64,000 nucleotides of DNA, from NCBI GenBank assembly GCA_025201345.1, contig JAIXMG010000002.1, positions 1,798,001 to 1,862,000 on the forward strand, read 5' to 3'. Of the stretch, positions 45,101-58,830 are shown in pieces (position 1 is the stretch's first letter; every line of letters starts with the position of its first letter). The stretch is from Thamnidium elegans (Eukaryota > Mucoromycota > Mucoromycetes > Mucorales > Mucoraceae). A program made the position numbers and the translations under genes. The notes beneath the pieces were generated by a model. That model saw only the letters and a program-made list of their open reading frames with translations, searched no databases and was not told the DNA's origin.

Positions 45101-45681
45101 TCATCATTATCTTTATAGAGCTCGGTATCTGTTTCTGTCGTGATGGTGCCAGTTAAGGCCAAACTGCGACTTGGGTAATCTTCAGACAAGTTAAATGGTG
45201 AATAAAACTTATCAATGGAACTTTCCGATTTATCATCCTCGTCATCGTCGTATCGTTGTTGGCCTGGTATGTTACATCCGTGAAATGTGTTGAGATGAGA
45301 TACGAGTTTAGAGAGTTCGTTATTGGCGAAGTTGGTTTGACAGCCTCGGTTGTTGGTTACACTAGGATTGAAATTACAGTACAGTCGGCCTTGTTTTGAA
45401 AGACAGTATTTTGAGACGGAATCAACTGCTGCGTTATTGGATGGTACGGTGTACTGGTCAGTGGTGGTGGATTCACGTGTAGTACTTTCCACAGGGGGCG
45501 TCAATTGCGCTGGATCGACGTGTTCGCTGGATAAAGACATGTTATCCGGGTCTGAGTCAAAGTATATACTGGAAACAGGATATGGTTCGGTGGCTGTAAC
45601 TGGTTCTCGGTCACTGTCGGAAGAACCACTAGAGTCGTGTACAATAACGAGTGGGACCCTTTTCTTTATTCGTCTTGACAT
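42109..45681 (-). CDS. hAT-transposase-derived protein, likely domesticated
   Basis: Four exons, 45681-43169, 43080-42616, 42553-42462 and 42389-42109, give 1116 residues without a break. Two extended zinc-finger-like units, about residues 102-134 (C-x11-C-x14-H-x4-H) and about 490-525 (YHCNVTRSLGFNGCKKTF, then HLHHAHH), flank a disordered, Thr/Pro/Lys-rich linker with a QPTTA repeat. The hAT body follows: SFVNNKKFLDMVKAI, ISLSVHTF, AFFIDTDWRIKE, YPATNKILLIYMEIL and, at the end, the dimerisation-type NFWKEAGSNVYSHISDL and FAVPITSFECL. The first catalytic Asp expected in the TTDxWTS position reads SVHTFHP, so transposition activity is unlikely. Host-gene status is inference from this loss, the intact frame and the tight neighbours. 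Confidence 0.75.
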
Positions 45682-45841
45682 ATATATTTTTACTGAAGTG
45701 TAAAAAAAAAAAAAGGGTTTTATAAGTAAAAAAAAAAAAGAAAAAAAAGTTGTTATGGGAAAAAAGAGGGACGAAGAAAAAAAAAAAAAAGTGTATTGAG
45801 TTTATCAAAACAAACAGTTTAACGTGTAACAACGTCACTTC

Positions 45842-45879
<38 letters not shown>

Positions 45880-45917
45880 TTTATTCCGCCCCTTTTTTTT
45901 TTTCTTTTTTACTTAAA
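45682..45917. promoter_or_regulatory. 236-bp divergent promoter, hAT-derived gene / Gemin2
   Basis: The two start codons are 236 bp apart and point away from each other, so both promoters must overlap here. The stretch holds A runs and a GA repeat of about 15 units at 45847-45876, directly followed by the Gemin2 pyrimidine-rich leader. GA tracts are often nucleosome-poor in fungal promoters. Confidence 0.5.
45847..45876. repeat. GA microsatellite near Gemin2 start
   Basis: About 15 GA units in the short divergent promoter between the hAT-derived gene and Gemin2, ending about 40 bp before the Gemin2 ATG. Confidence 0.9.
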
Positions 45918-46803
45918 ATGTCGAAACGATTATTTTCTCAAGTAGTGTCAGAAGAAGAAAACTCAAAAGCAGCGATTCCACTTAGTAAACAACAACCTGA
46001 TCTTGTTAATGGAATTCCACTTTCAGGTGAAGATTATTTACTAGTTGTTCGGTAATGAATAATAATAAAAAAAAAGTCGGGTTTTTCTTGTGTTTTTAAC
46101 TTTTATAAAAAAAAAAGTCAACAAGCCAAAAAATGTGCTAAAACAATGGTTGCACCACTTCCTCAAGTTATAAAAAAAGTAAAGTTACCGAGCCACTTTC
46201 AATTTTTTAACGATGATAATGAAGATGAAAAGAATCGACCTATTGAAAATTGGAGAAAAGGATATATTGAAACCTTTAAATCATATCAAAAGTGTAAACA
46301 AAAAGCTAAAAGTTTAAAACAACACAAAGAGATTACGTCGATTGAAGAAGCGTATTCGATTCTGTATCCAAAAGAAGATAAAGTTTCGGTTATTCCAACT
46401 TTATCTCAGGTAATAATAATATTTACGTACATATATTTGATATTTTGCTCATAATTACTGTATTAGCATACTATATTAAATATGTTAAAGTATCATATTG
46501 AATGGTTAAACAAGTATGAAAATAAAGAAAACCAGGTAAAATATATATATATATATATATGATGCACATATAAATTATATATGAACTTGTATTTAATGTT
46601 ATTTTTTATATGCATAGTTTGCTCGTATATTTGAACTGCTAGTTTACTTGGATCCTGTGCTAATATCGAAGAATATTGCTATATTAAGAGACCTGTCCAG
46701 AGAATGTATTAAATTACGAAAAAGTTTACCGACATTTATAGCGCCTTTAAATATTATCATTACGATTATATCAGATGCTTATGGACAATCTGATCTTATT
46801 TAA
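45918..46803 (+). CDS. Gemin2 / SIP1, SMN-complex subunit
   Basis: Gemin2 holds the Sm-protein pentamer during spliceosomal snRNP assembly together with SMN. Exons 45918-46051, 46118-46409, 46467-46535 and 46618-46803 give 226 residues. The N-terminal SGEDYLLVVR-QQAKK block, which wraps the Sm ring in the animal protein, is split by the first intron. Then come FQFFNDDNED and a WRKGYIETFKSYQKCK-type helix, and the C-terminus ends in ISDAYGQSDLI, similar to the family's FGQxDL end. An AT repeat lies in the intron before exon 4. Presence of Gemin2 fits an intron-rich genome. It is divergent from the hAT-derived gene. Confidence 0.88.
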
Positions 46804-47409
46804 TATCCTTTAAAGATGCCGTTTTTTTTTTAAAAACATGACATGGCGTTTTTTTCTAAAAGAGAAAACGGGGTTATTTTGAAAAGACGCATAGAAAAAG
46901 GTACAATGTTAAAATGTTTTACTTGTCAAAGTTTTTTCTGCATAAAAATTAAAAAAAAGTCGTACTTAAAACATTTAACTTGTCAAAGGCTATCAATACA
47001 GTTGGTTTTTTCAAAATTATTGTAGTATTGAAACAAAAAAATTTGTACTAATCTAAAAATATGCAAAAACTATGTTTTTTTAAAGAAAAAAAAAAAAAAA
47101 AAACTATAGTAAAGACGGATAATGCTATCGGGTTTAGAACCTTATTTGTATTCGAAAAAAGTAATAAAAAAGCAACAAAAAAAAACAACAACAAAAAAAA
47201 AGACTATCAGTTTATATTTTAAAAAAAAGGGTGATTCATTACTGTACAAAAAAAAAGGGGGGGGGGCTGAAAGAATTTGCATATATATGTATATAAAAGA
47301 AAAAATTAAATAAATAAAATGTAAAAGAAAAAACCATATAAAATAAGGAACTGAAGAAGAAACTGTACATACATACGTTTTAAGAAATAAGAAAAAAGAA
47401 AAAAATATA
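46804..47409. other. 606-bp gap between convergent genes
   Basis: No gene. A-rich and T-rich runs dominate, including A runs at about 47085-47103 and a G run of about nine near 47259-47267. It holds the 3' flanks of Gemin2 and the velvet gene. Confidence 0.45.
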
Positions 47410-49096
47410 TTAGTAATTAACTTTAGCTTCAGCTTGACGCCTTGAAGCAAGTTGCATCATAGCAACCGCAGCATCTACTTCTCCAATTCCATCTTGCGTA
47501 TAATGGTAGTGTTTAGGTAATATAGGCATAGTGTTTTCAGAAACAATCGAGCGTAAAGGAGGTAAATGAATGACTTCAGTCGCGGATTGCCTAGCTGCTG
47601 CTGGTGAAGAGGCTTGTTGCTGTTGAACCGAGTCCCTGCGACGACGGTAGTGATAAAAATGAGGATCAGCAGATAGTCTTCTTATCGAATGGTTGGTTTG
47701 ATAGGTCAAGGTATCGTCAAAACTTAATCTTCGAAGTTCTGGTTTAAATAAAGGAGTTTGAGGTGGTGGCGAAGGAATGGTGTTGTTGCGATGGTGCAAG
47801 TTTATTGGATAATGTGGTTTATAGTCATTAGAACTCATTACCATCCTACTTGTATCATAGGATTGATGAGGAGGAGAGAAAGGGATACTGGGCCGACGAT
47901 CTATATGAGATAGATGACGTCGACCCGTAGCAGGTAAATTGAATTCGTTGGAAGATACCATCATACTATGTCTTCTGCTATCATAAGGATTCTCTTGAGG
48001 CCAATGACGTTGTTGCGTATAAACCAAAGATGAAGCTTGCGGTTGCGGTTGAATAAACTGTTGATTGTAGATTGGATGAGATCGATCTAGAAGAAAAGAA
48101 GGTCTATCTTCTAATTCTAATGGTTCACCTTGTGATGATAGTTTTCTTTTACGAGAACCAGTCCTACACAAAAAAAAATTGTTTAATATACTATTTTTTT
48201 TTTTTTTGATCGCATGAATTTTAAGGAGAGAGGGGAAAAAAAGGTTTTCTTTTTTGATTACATTTGAACTCGATGTTCCTTCCTAATTCTAATTCGAACA
48301 CCTTGGTCAGAAAATGAACGAGATAGAAAAGTAGATTCTAGCATGCCAGGAAATGATTTGGATGCAAAGACTTGAAATACATTAGAATAAATTGATTTCA
48401 AATTGGTTGCACCTAATTTAGAAATTTCAAACATGGAAAATTTTAGTCTAAACTGACCCTCTAATTTGACAGAGACGTCTCCAAATACAAAGAATCCACC
48501 ATCTAATACATATAAATGTCAGAATATATATGTATAATATGACTTTCGTGTGTTGAGTTACCATGGTTATTTATATCTTTTAATTTATACATGGAGGATG
48601 ATGATTGCCCTGACAACGTATTTTGAGCAGGATTAAGTATCTCTTCGTGCGTTGTTGGATGAATAAGCGATACACACATAAAGAGATATGGGTTTTGCAA
48701 GAAATCTCTAAAATAAAAGTTGTTAATTAGATTTTATATTTACTTTTTAAAACTTACTGTGTCTCTTGTGGAGTAGAGTGTTCAAGTTCGATTTGAACAA
48801 TAGGAGGAGGATCTAATGGTCTTCTATCTAATAATTTATTTATTTTTTTTTTTAAGAAAAAAGGATGCTATCATATATTGGTTTTATTTATTACCTCTTT
48901 CATTTGTTGTACTAAGTCTAGTTTGAATAGGCTGTTGACGAATTTTAAGAACGAACCGACTATATAAAATGTAAATTTTTTTTTGTAGTTCTATATTTTT
49001 TTTGGGGGGGGGTAATTACTCTGGTACTATTTGTTGAATAACGTTTGAATAAGTTGATATGTATTCGTAATTATGTGAAACACTTCCTCTTGACAT
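47410..49096 (-). CDS. Velvet-family developmental regulator
   Basis: Six exons, 49096-49020, 48959-48895, 48827-48758, 48707-48562, 48502-48262 and 48163-47410, give 450 residues. The velvet fold, an NF-kB-like DNA-binding and dimerisation domain, spans about residues 26-200: [59 protein letters not shown] and the closing [34 protein letters not shown], cited here in parts. The tail of 250 residues is Pro/Ser/Arg/His-rich, with YDSRRHSMM and [13 protein letters not shown] repeats. Velvet factors couple sporulation, light response and secondary metabolism. The overall architecture resembles the VosA/VelB side rather than VeA, but I do not choose between them. Confidence 0.9.
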
Positions 49097-50917
49097 TTGG
49101 TAATTTGTTGAATTTATTAAAGTTTTGAATTATTATTATTATTTTTTTTTTTGAAGAAAAGAAAAGAAAAAAAAAGAGAAAATACAATGATATTTAATAA
49201 CGATTAATTGAAAGGAGTTTCTTCAGTTAACCGGGAATAATGAACGGCTTTAAATAAAAGGTTGTAACTTTTTTTTAAAAAAAAAAATAAGAAAAGAGAA
49301 AAAAAGAGAAAAAAAAAAGAAGACGATACAGAATTTAATTCATATATTTATATAAATATCAAGAAAAAAAATGCTGAATAAAAAACGGGTAAGTAGCCGT
49401 ATATTGATTATATATAAATTATTAAAAAAATATGTGATATGTAAGTCAGTGTCAGTCTTTTTTTTTCCAGAGAATCAGAGGGTGTTTATGAACTTTTGCA
49501 TTGTTGTTCTAATGCTAAAATATATAAAGTCATGCACCCGGGGGATTTTTTTTTTTTTTTTTTTTTTTTTTCGTATAAAACATTAAATTGGTAACCTTTC
49601 AAAAGTAACTGGGAGGAAAGGTAGGAAAAACGAAAAAGCATCTAATGACCTTTTTTTTTTCTTTTGAAAATAGATTTATATAAAGCTGTTTAACCAAAAA
49701 GTAAAAAGAACAAAAAAAAAATGTATTATTTTATTTTACACCGTTCATCTACCCGAGAAAAAATTACACGCCCTAAAAAAAAGCGTATTACATTGATGAG
49801 TCTCCTTTTAATGATTCAATTGAAAGAGAAAGAAAGAACGAGAAAGATAGCTATGATTACAACTTTTTTATACCGTCACTCAGTAATACATATATAAAGT
49901 ATGGCGAAGGAATTTTTTTTAAAAAAAAAAACGGGAAAAAAGGTAATGAAAGATTCATGCCATAATATTCCTTTTTGTTATTTACAAGTTTAAATCCGAG
50001 GAAAATGTTTTTTTTTGTATAATTCAAAAATAGAGCATTTAGATCTATATATCATCATCATCATCGTCATCATGAATTATGTCTCTTCTTTTTAGCGGTC
50101 CGGTTTTTTATCTTCTTAATAAAAAAACCCGTGTTTCTTAATTATTCGGTAACACTTATTAGATGTATATATACATGCTTTTCTCTCCTGTTTAAACTGT
50201 ATATATTTTATTTATTTTCAGAAAAAAAAAAAAAAAAAAAAAAAAAAAGAAGCATATAGGAGATAGATAGAAGGATAGAAAATCTAGCGATTATATATAA
50301 ACTTTTTTTTTTATTATTATTGTATCTCGTCATTTAAATATCCTAATAGATTTCTGTAGACATGTTATACAACATCGGTTAATATACCCGGCTTAACTCA
50401 CATAGGTTATATTTAACTCTTTCTTTTACTTTCTTGATTTGGTTAATGACAATAAATGTATTTATATAGTTTGTTTTATAAGCTAGTCTCTTTTTTTTTA
50501 AAATAGAAAGGTTCCCTTTTCTTGATCGATGCGTATTTTTATATCAGATGGTTTTCATGTAATGAAATTAGATAATCTATCAAGTTTTTTAATCCACATT
50601 ATTTAAAACACTCCCCCCAAGAAAAAAAAAGCATATTTTTTTCCGCGCTCCTGCACGAATATTCTCGGCAATCAAAAGGAGGGTCATGGTTTATATGCCG
50701 TAAAAGAAGCTTTTTAGGAGTGTATAGTATGATAGAAACAATTGTTTGAAAAACTGTGCCTTTTTTTTTTTTTTTTTTTGCATAAATACGACTGTTTATT
50801 CTTTACTGTTTTAAGGGGGGTGAGTCTTTTTTTTTTGACGTAGTGGCTTAGCCGAAATTTTAGTTTCTATATTTTTTTTTTGAAGATCTATTTTTTTCGT
50901 TTTGTTATTAAATCAAA
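49097..50917. other. 1.8-kb intergenic stretch, nothing coding seen
   Basis: AT-rich with A/T runs, for example T at about 49551-49571 and A at 50222-50248, and a small ATC-type repeat near 50052-50072. It separates the divergent velvet and NOC4 genes and so includes two promoters. No RNA gene or conserved block was recognised. The size of this gap fits the long 5' regions that developmental regulators often have. Confidence 0.45.
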
Positions 50918-52967
50918 ATGGTTCAATCTTCTAAAAGAAAGAGAGCCAACTCTACTGTAAGTAAAAAAAAAAAAAGAAAAAACCCGCTCGAGAGAAAAAA
51001 GAGAGACTCTATACTTAACTTTTTTTTTTTTTTTTTACTGTAGGTCGAAAACTTTAAAGATGTACGTCAAAAGATCAGAAGTTTAGAAGCTGGCTTAAGT
51101 GACAAGTCCAACCTCAACAACATTGTCGATATGTTTCGATACGCCAAAAGTGACAATGCACAAATTGCACACACTGCCATTCATGCTTTAAACCGAGTAT
51201 TCACCAACTTTTTGATGAAGGGAGATTTAAAAAAGTTAAAGAATGTAGATAGCTCTTCCGCTCAAGCTAAAGTTCAAATGTGGCTTCATACACAGTACGT
51301 TGATTACCTTACCTATGTCCGTTCCTTATTGGCTAGTGAGGAACCAGGTCTTCAATTACCTGCTCTCAATATCTTGATGGCCAATATCAAATCCGAATCT
51401 GAGAATTTAATGAATAACAATGGAGCATATCATTTTGCAAACGATATTTATGGATTGATTGTTAAAGCTATTATTTTCAACGATAATTTTAATGAGCATT
51501 TGAGAAAGGAAGTTGTTGAAAAGTATTTGAATGTGTATGATGATTTAAGACATTATTTCATGAAGGATGCCGCGTAAGTATTTTAGAATTATTATTTACA
51601 AGATAATTTTGGAGGAGTCTAATAAATATATCCCTTTTAGTGCGTTGATGGAACAAGCATACGAGAAAAACGAAGAGTTGAAAAAGAACAAGAAGAACAA
51701 GGACACAGCAGCATTAGAAGATCTTGGATCAGTTGCAAAAAACGTCTTTGCCATTTTAGAGAGCATTCGTACTTTTCCCACTGAAGCATCTGAAATTGAT
51801 GAATTCTGGACTGTCAACCCTAGAAAGTACGAGCCAAAGCCTCAAAAGCCCAAGACAGATGATTTGTTAGGTGACGAAGGATTATTATCTGATTCAGATA
51901 TTGAAGAAGAAGACACAACTCAAAAGAACAATACTGGTAAACAACAACAAAAGAAATATAAAAAGAGAAAGCATCCTCTTCTTCAATTGGGTATTCATCA
52001 ACGTGGATTCTCTGACTGTTGGGTCACCATGTTAAAGTTACCTTTGACTGAAGAAATGTATAAAAAGATCTTGTTGATTTTGCATAAGCGTATTTTGCCT
52101 CATATGTATGAACCCAAGTTATTGATGGATTTCTTGACCGAGTCATATAATATTGGTGGTGCTGTCAGTTTATTAGCTTTGAACGGTTTATTCACTTTGA
52201 TCACTGAGCATAATTTGTAAGTTACTTGTACAAAAACAGAAAAGAAAAAAAAAGGTACTAACTTTTTTTTTGTAATGTAGGGATTATCCTGATTTCTATA
52301 AAAAGCTTTATTCTTTATTAGATAGAAACTTGATGCATGTTAAATATAGATCTCGCTTCTTCCGATTATTAGACCTTTTCTTATCATCTGCGTAAGTCTT
52401 GTTAAAGTAAAATATATCTGTTATAGAAAAACTAATGTATGATATATAATATAGATATCTCCCAGCAGCTTTAATTGCAGCATTCATTAAACGTATGGCA
52501 CGTTTATCATTAACTGCACCACCTGCTGCTTGTGTTATTATTATCCCTTTCATTTACAACTTGTTGAAACGTCATCCTACATGTATGACTTTGATCCACA
52601 GCAACAAGGCAATTGAAGAACACAATGATCCATTTGATATGGATAGCATGGATCCTTATGAATGTAAAGCTATTGACTCTTCTCTTTGGGAAGTTCAAAC
52701 TTTAAGTCAACATTATTATGCTAATGTTTCTACACTTGCTAAAATCTTTGGTGAGCAGTTCTTGAAACCCAAGTATAACCTTGAAGATTTCTTGGATCAT
52801 ACTTATGCAACTGTAAGTTAATTAATGATGATGTAAATAATAAGAGAAACTAATTTTTTTATTTTTTTTTTTTTGTATAGTTCTTTACTACAGAAATTGA
52901 TCGTAAGAGAAAGAAGGAACCTGCATTGGCTATTGAAAAACCTTCAGTAGTTGTTTGGGAAATTTAA
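50918..52967 (+). CDS. NOC4: Nucleolar complex protein 4
   Basis: Noc4 works with Nop14 in maturation and nuclear export of 40S pre-ribosomes. Exons 50918-50956, 51044-51573, 51641-52216, 52281-52391, 52455-52812 and 52881-52967 give 566 residues, near the yeast length of 552. A basic start (SSKRKRAN) precedes an all-helical N-terminal part. The CBF/Noc domain begins near QRGFSDCWVTMLKLPLT and continues through ILHKRILPHM, FFRLLDLFLSSA, YLPAALIAAFIKRMARLSLTAPP and LLKRHPTCMTLIH, where each phrase is a family hallmark. An acidic/basic linker (SDSDIEEED, KKYKKRKH) sits between the two parts. Confidence 0.93.
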
Positions 52968-53082
52968 ACAGTTAAAAAAAAAAGAGCATACCAACATTTT
53001 AAAATTAATAAAAAAAGGATAGATTTGTAATATATATTTTTTTATGAAGCTTATTTTTTATTTTGAAAACAAAACAATAGAG

Positions 53083-53114
<32 letters not shown>

Positions 53115-53157
53115 GGTAAAAGAGGGGGGAATCAACAAAAAAAGGCGTATTTTTTTT

Positions 53158-55165
<2,008 letters not shown>

Positions 55166-56024
55166 TTTTTTTTTCTTATATAAAAGATAGATAGAGAAAA
55201 AAAAAGGGGGAAAGGGGAGATTTTGTTTGAAAGGTTTTTTTCTTGGTTGTTTCTGTTTCAGCTTTTTTGAACTTTTTTATGGCGCCGACCAAAAAGAAAA
55301 GAAAAAGAAAAGTATATCAGACATCATCACTTTTTCTGTCTGTCTATCACTCTCTCGCTTATTTATTTAAAGAGAGAGATCAAATGATATTTTTAAACTT
55401 ATATGCTGTTGTTATTGGATTAAATTATTGTTTACTGAGAAGACTTCCTTTTTTTTTTTGAGATCTACGTCATATATAAAAAGAACGTTGTTACTATCGT
55501 AGGTTACACTTGGCTAAAACAGTCAAGTGATGGTAAAAAAAAAAAGTGTTTTGCAAGCTAAAAAAAAAAGAGGGCATTGTTTTATTTGGGGTTACCCAGA
55601 TCTTTTTTTTTTTTTTTTTTTTTTTTTGTATATTGCCATGGCAACGCATTATTTTTTTTTTGATCTGCCAAAAATTCAGGGGTAAATAGGGCCCAATAAT
55701 GAATTTATGCAATTTTCCAGGCTCAATAAAAAAAAATAGAAACTATATTTCTATTTAATTTCGCAAGTAAAAAAAAAACTCATAGAATTGGTTCTAATGT
55801 ACGCTTTTTTTTTAATGCATAATACAAAGTTAAACGGTGCTTTTTTTAAAAGATAGAAGGGGGCTCGTGATTTTATACAGTTATATATAAAAAAAGCTAA
55901 TATAAACAACGCGATTCTATTTAATAAAAATGACTCTCCTTATTTTATTTTTTTCGATATCTCTCATTCTCCTTTATTTTTATTTCTCTTCTTTTCCCTT
56001 TTTTTTTAATTATTCTTTTATCAA
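55166..56024. promoter_or_regulatory. Divergent 859-bp gap, VMA2 / F-box gene
   Basis: Contains two promoters for divergent genes. Poly-T runs lie at about 55604-55627, and a CCATGGCAAC block is at 55637-55646. A small frame at 55243-55461 (+), with a KKKRKRK stretch, has no support. The last 70 bp before the F-box ATG are pyrimidine-rich. Confidence 0.4.
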
Positions 56025-57857
56025 ATGAAAAGTATACCAACAGAATTATTACTTGTAATATTTCGCAATTTAAAATCACCCAATTTAAAAAGCAGTATGC
56101 AAGTTTGCAAGTCATGGTACAACTTAATCCACCCACTTTATTTTGAGCAAGTAGTTTTAAACGAATCTAATATTCACTTGATTAAAGCACAATTAAAACA
56201 ACCCCATTATTTTAAAAACGGTGTCTTTACCAAGCACTTAAAAATCCACCACGACAGCAAAACTGAGTGGTTTACAGTTCAAGAATTGATTCAATTGTTT
56301 ATTTATTTACCCAATTTAATTGTATTTGATGCAACGGCCAGTCATCATTTTTTATATTACATGGAATGTTTAGCAAATAATAAATTGCGCGACGGGCCAA
56401 GATTAGAACAAATTCCTTGTGATATGCATGAAACGTCTTTTTTGCTCAATTTGGCTGCCTGCTATAATTTCAGGCACTCCATAACAAAGCTAAAGACCGT
56501 CTATAGTTCACTGGAGCAGCAAGGTGATGCTCAGTTTGTGCACGTCTTGAGTGGTTTTGACAAGTTGACACATTTGGATGTGTATAATGAAACCATTGGA
56601 AGCCAATTGACGCCATTTGATATTCAAGCTGTGTGTCCTCAATTGGTTCAGTTTAAATACTTTATTGAAGATTTTGTAATGGACTCTTCAAAGAGAACAG
56701 ATAAAAGAAGCGGCAAAGATATGAAGCGTTTGGAATTGAATATACCTAATTTATCTAGAACGTACATTGATTACGTTACAAGTTTTAGACAGAGGCAGTT
56801 AGATAGCTTATGCATTCATTTACAGCGTGTTGATTTGCGTCATTGTATTGATCAAGTTGGGCTGGACACTATACTTTATTTAGCGAGTTATTTAAGCCAA
56901 ATTAAAACCAGTCGAATAACATTTTGTCATGCATTACAAGAATACGAGCCAGATCCAAGCGGGTTAAAGATGACGCAGTTCTACAAGATACTGTCAAATA
57001 TCAAAGGCGCCCGTCCCATGTACTGCACAGCTACATTCGACGATTTTTACCCCAACGAAACCGAGATTAACATAAAAGACAACTCGCAATTGTATTTCAA
57101 GTACGGGCTCGATTACGAAGACTATTTTTATGATGATGATTGTTTTGCTGCGCAGGTGGTTTTGCCCGATAAACAAAAATCCGTGTTGGGACCTGACATG
57201 ATCCATCAATTAAATTTTACAATTCGGCTGGAGAACGAAGATACGTTGTGTCATGTGCTAAAGTACGCACTGACCAATTGCCCGCATCTGCAACAATTTA
57301 CGCTAGAAAACAACAACTGTCAAATATTTGGGTCGCCGCGGCGAGCTGACTATCCTACCTCCATGACACTGCATCAAGTTATTAAAAAAATTAAATTTGT
57401 GGGCATGACGCTTTCCAGTTGTATATTTGAAATATTATCTCTGTATTTACCGGGCGTAGAAGAAATTAGCTCAGAATTAGGCGACGAACATTATAACAAT
57501 TTTTCTAATATTAAAAATAATAATATGGTGTTGGATTTAAACGGGTTGAAACAGTTAAGGTCGTTTTGTTTGGATATCAGGACCGTGGTGAATACAAGAT
57601 CGGTCTTTCGGCAGCTGTTTATTCGGCTAAAGTATTACGGTAAACAAGACGTTTATTTTAGCATTCAGCATAATAATGGCGCGTATTGCTTCGTGCCGGT
57701 GACAGTTGGCGTCGTACAGCAAGTGAAAAATACTTCGGTTTGTATGGTGTCAATTTTGTGTCGTAATATTGAGGAGATTGTTTTAACGTGTGGAAATAAC
57801 AATGTTATTGCTAAAATTCAATGCGTGACAAAAGGCGGGGTGTTGAAGGAAGACTAA
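56025..57857 (+). CDS. F-box protein of 610 residues
   Basis: Single exon, 610 codons. The N-terminus is a clear F-box: MKSIPTELLLVIFRNL, then SSMQVCKSWYNLIHPLYF, residues 1-45. Behind it are irregular leucine-rich units, for example LPNLIVFDAT, HVLSGFDKLTHLDVY and CPHLQQFTLENN, that should form a solenoid. Such proteins recruit substrates to SCF ubiquitin ligases. The lack of introns contrasts with its neighbours and is common in the expanded, fast-evolving F-box/LRR families of Mucoromycota. No orthologue is recognised. A decayed copy of the next gene's first exon begins only about 32 bp after the stop. Confidence 0.85.
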   Translation: MKSIPTELLLVIFRNLKSPNLKSSMQVCKSWYNLIHPLYFEQVVLNESNIHLIKAQLKQPHYFKNGVFTKHLKIHHDSKTEWFTVQELIQLFIYLPNLIVFDATASHHFLYYMECLANNKLRDGPRLEQIPCDMHETSFLLNLAACYNFRHSITKLKTVYSSLEQQGDAQFVHVLSGFDKLTHLDVYNETIGSQLTPFDIQAVCPQLVQFKYFIEDFVMDSSKRTDKRSGKDMKRLELNIPNLSRTYIDYVTSFRQRQLDSLCIHLQRVDLRHCIDQVGLDTILYLASYLSQIKTSRITFCHALQEYEPDPSGLKMTQFYKILSNIKGARPMYCTATFDDFYPNETEINIKDNSQLYFKYGLDYEDYFYDDDCFAAQVVLPDKQKSVLGPDMIHQLNFTIRLENEDTLCHVLKYALTNCPHLQQFTLENNNCQIFGSPRRADYPTSMTLHQVIKKIKFVGMTLSSCIFEILSLYLPGVEEISSELGDEHYNNFSNIKNNNMVLDLNGLKQLRSFCLDIRTVVNTRSVFRQLFIRLKYYGKQDVYFSIQHNNGAYCFVPVTVGVVQQVKNTSVCMVSILCRNIEEIVLTCGNNNVIAKIQCVTKGGVLKED

Positions 57858-57888
57858 TTTTTTTTTCTCTTTCTCTCTTTTAATAAAA

Positions 57889-58160
57889 GTACGAAGAATA
57901 TACCAACTAAAAAGCACTTTGCTATTAGCACACCCGTTGGGTAATTTTAACGGCTCATTCAGAAAATATTTTGCTGTTTGCTTTTTATCATTATTATTAT
58001 TAAGAGCTTTGCGAGCTAAGGAAAATCAGATGAAACCCGATCGTATAAAAAGTATAACTTTATATGAATTGCAACAATAACAACTAATTAACTAACTAAA
58101 ACCTTTTTTTTTTTAAAAAAAAAAGCCTCCCCCGTTGTTTTATCTATATGGATGTATTAA
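57889..58160 (+). pseudogene. Decayed copy of the THEM6-like first exon and intron
   Basis: This stretch is similar throughout to 59460-59770. Shared blocks include GAAGAATATACCAAC, GAGCTTTG and GGAAAATCAGATGAAACC, followed by the start of the intron and the A-rich stretch before exon 2. The start codon reads ACG instead of ATG, a stop follows after PVG, and part of the middle is deleted. Because intron sequence is included, the copy arose at DNA level rather than through mRNA. The end near 58160 is approximate. Confidence 0.75.
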
Positions 58161-58345
58161 AAAATTAAATTAAATTGTTACTTGGAATAAGTACAAAAAA
58201 AAAGATGGCAGTACTGGGTCGTTGTTGACAACGAGAAATTAATCTTGTGAGTGACAACGACATAAATTGCTTCTTTTTTTTCTTGTTGTCGACAACACTA
58301 AAATGTCAGTAGGTAGTGCCGACTCGGTTCTTTTGGGGGAATTCT

Positions 58346-58540
58346 TGGTACACGTTCTATTTACGCGCACAGGAAAAAAAAAAAGAAAAAAAAAAGGTGT
58401 GATGTATTTTATGCGTTCAACTTAGTTTTATTCGCATCTTGCATGAATCAAGTTGGAGCAACAAGTACCTACTACGCTTCTAACAATTATTAACCGACGT
58501 ATAAGTACGAGTATATGAAACAAATAGTGGTATAATACGA
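58346..58540 (+). repeat. Longest copy of dispersed promoter-like repeat
   Basis: Contains GTACACGTTCTATTTACGCGC at its left end, then GCATGAATC, AGTTGGAGC, CGACGTATAAGTACGAG and ATGAAAC blocks. The same blocks in the same order are recognisable in decayed form at 9912-10035, and the left core at 39895-39920. It sits upstream of a nuclease-like fragment and may be that family's promoter region. Confidence 0.5.
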
Positions 58541-58830
58541 CATAATGAGTAAATATATCACACGAGTAAAAGTGGGCTCTATTTTATTACTTATTTATTG
58601 CTTCTTTTTTTTTTAATTTATACCGGTCCTTCTTAGAGAAACTGGTAAATATACGTACGCGAAAAGTGATCCGTCACACTTTTTTTACTGGATGTATAAA
58701 TAGAACGCGTTCCAAATTTTCTTTACCACACAAGAATCGTCCTGGAACTGATCTCATGAGTAAGCACTACAGAGCTAATCAGTAAGTTCTTACAAATCTT
58801 TACTGTTGTACTATTTTCTAACTATTTCTG

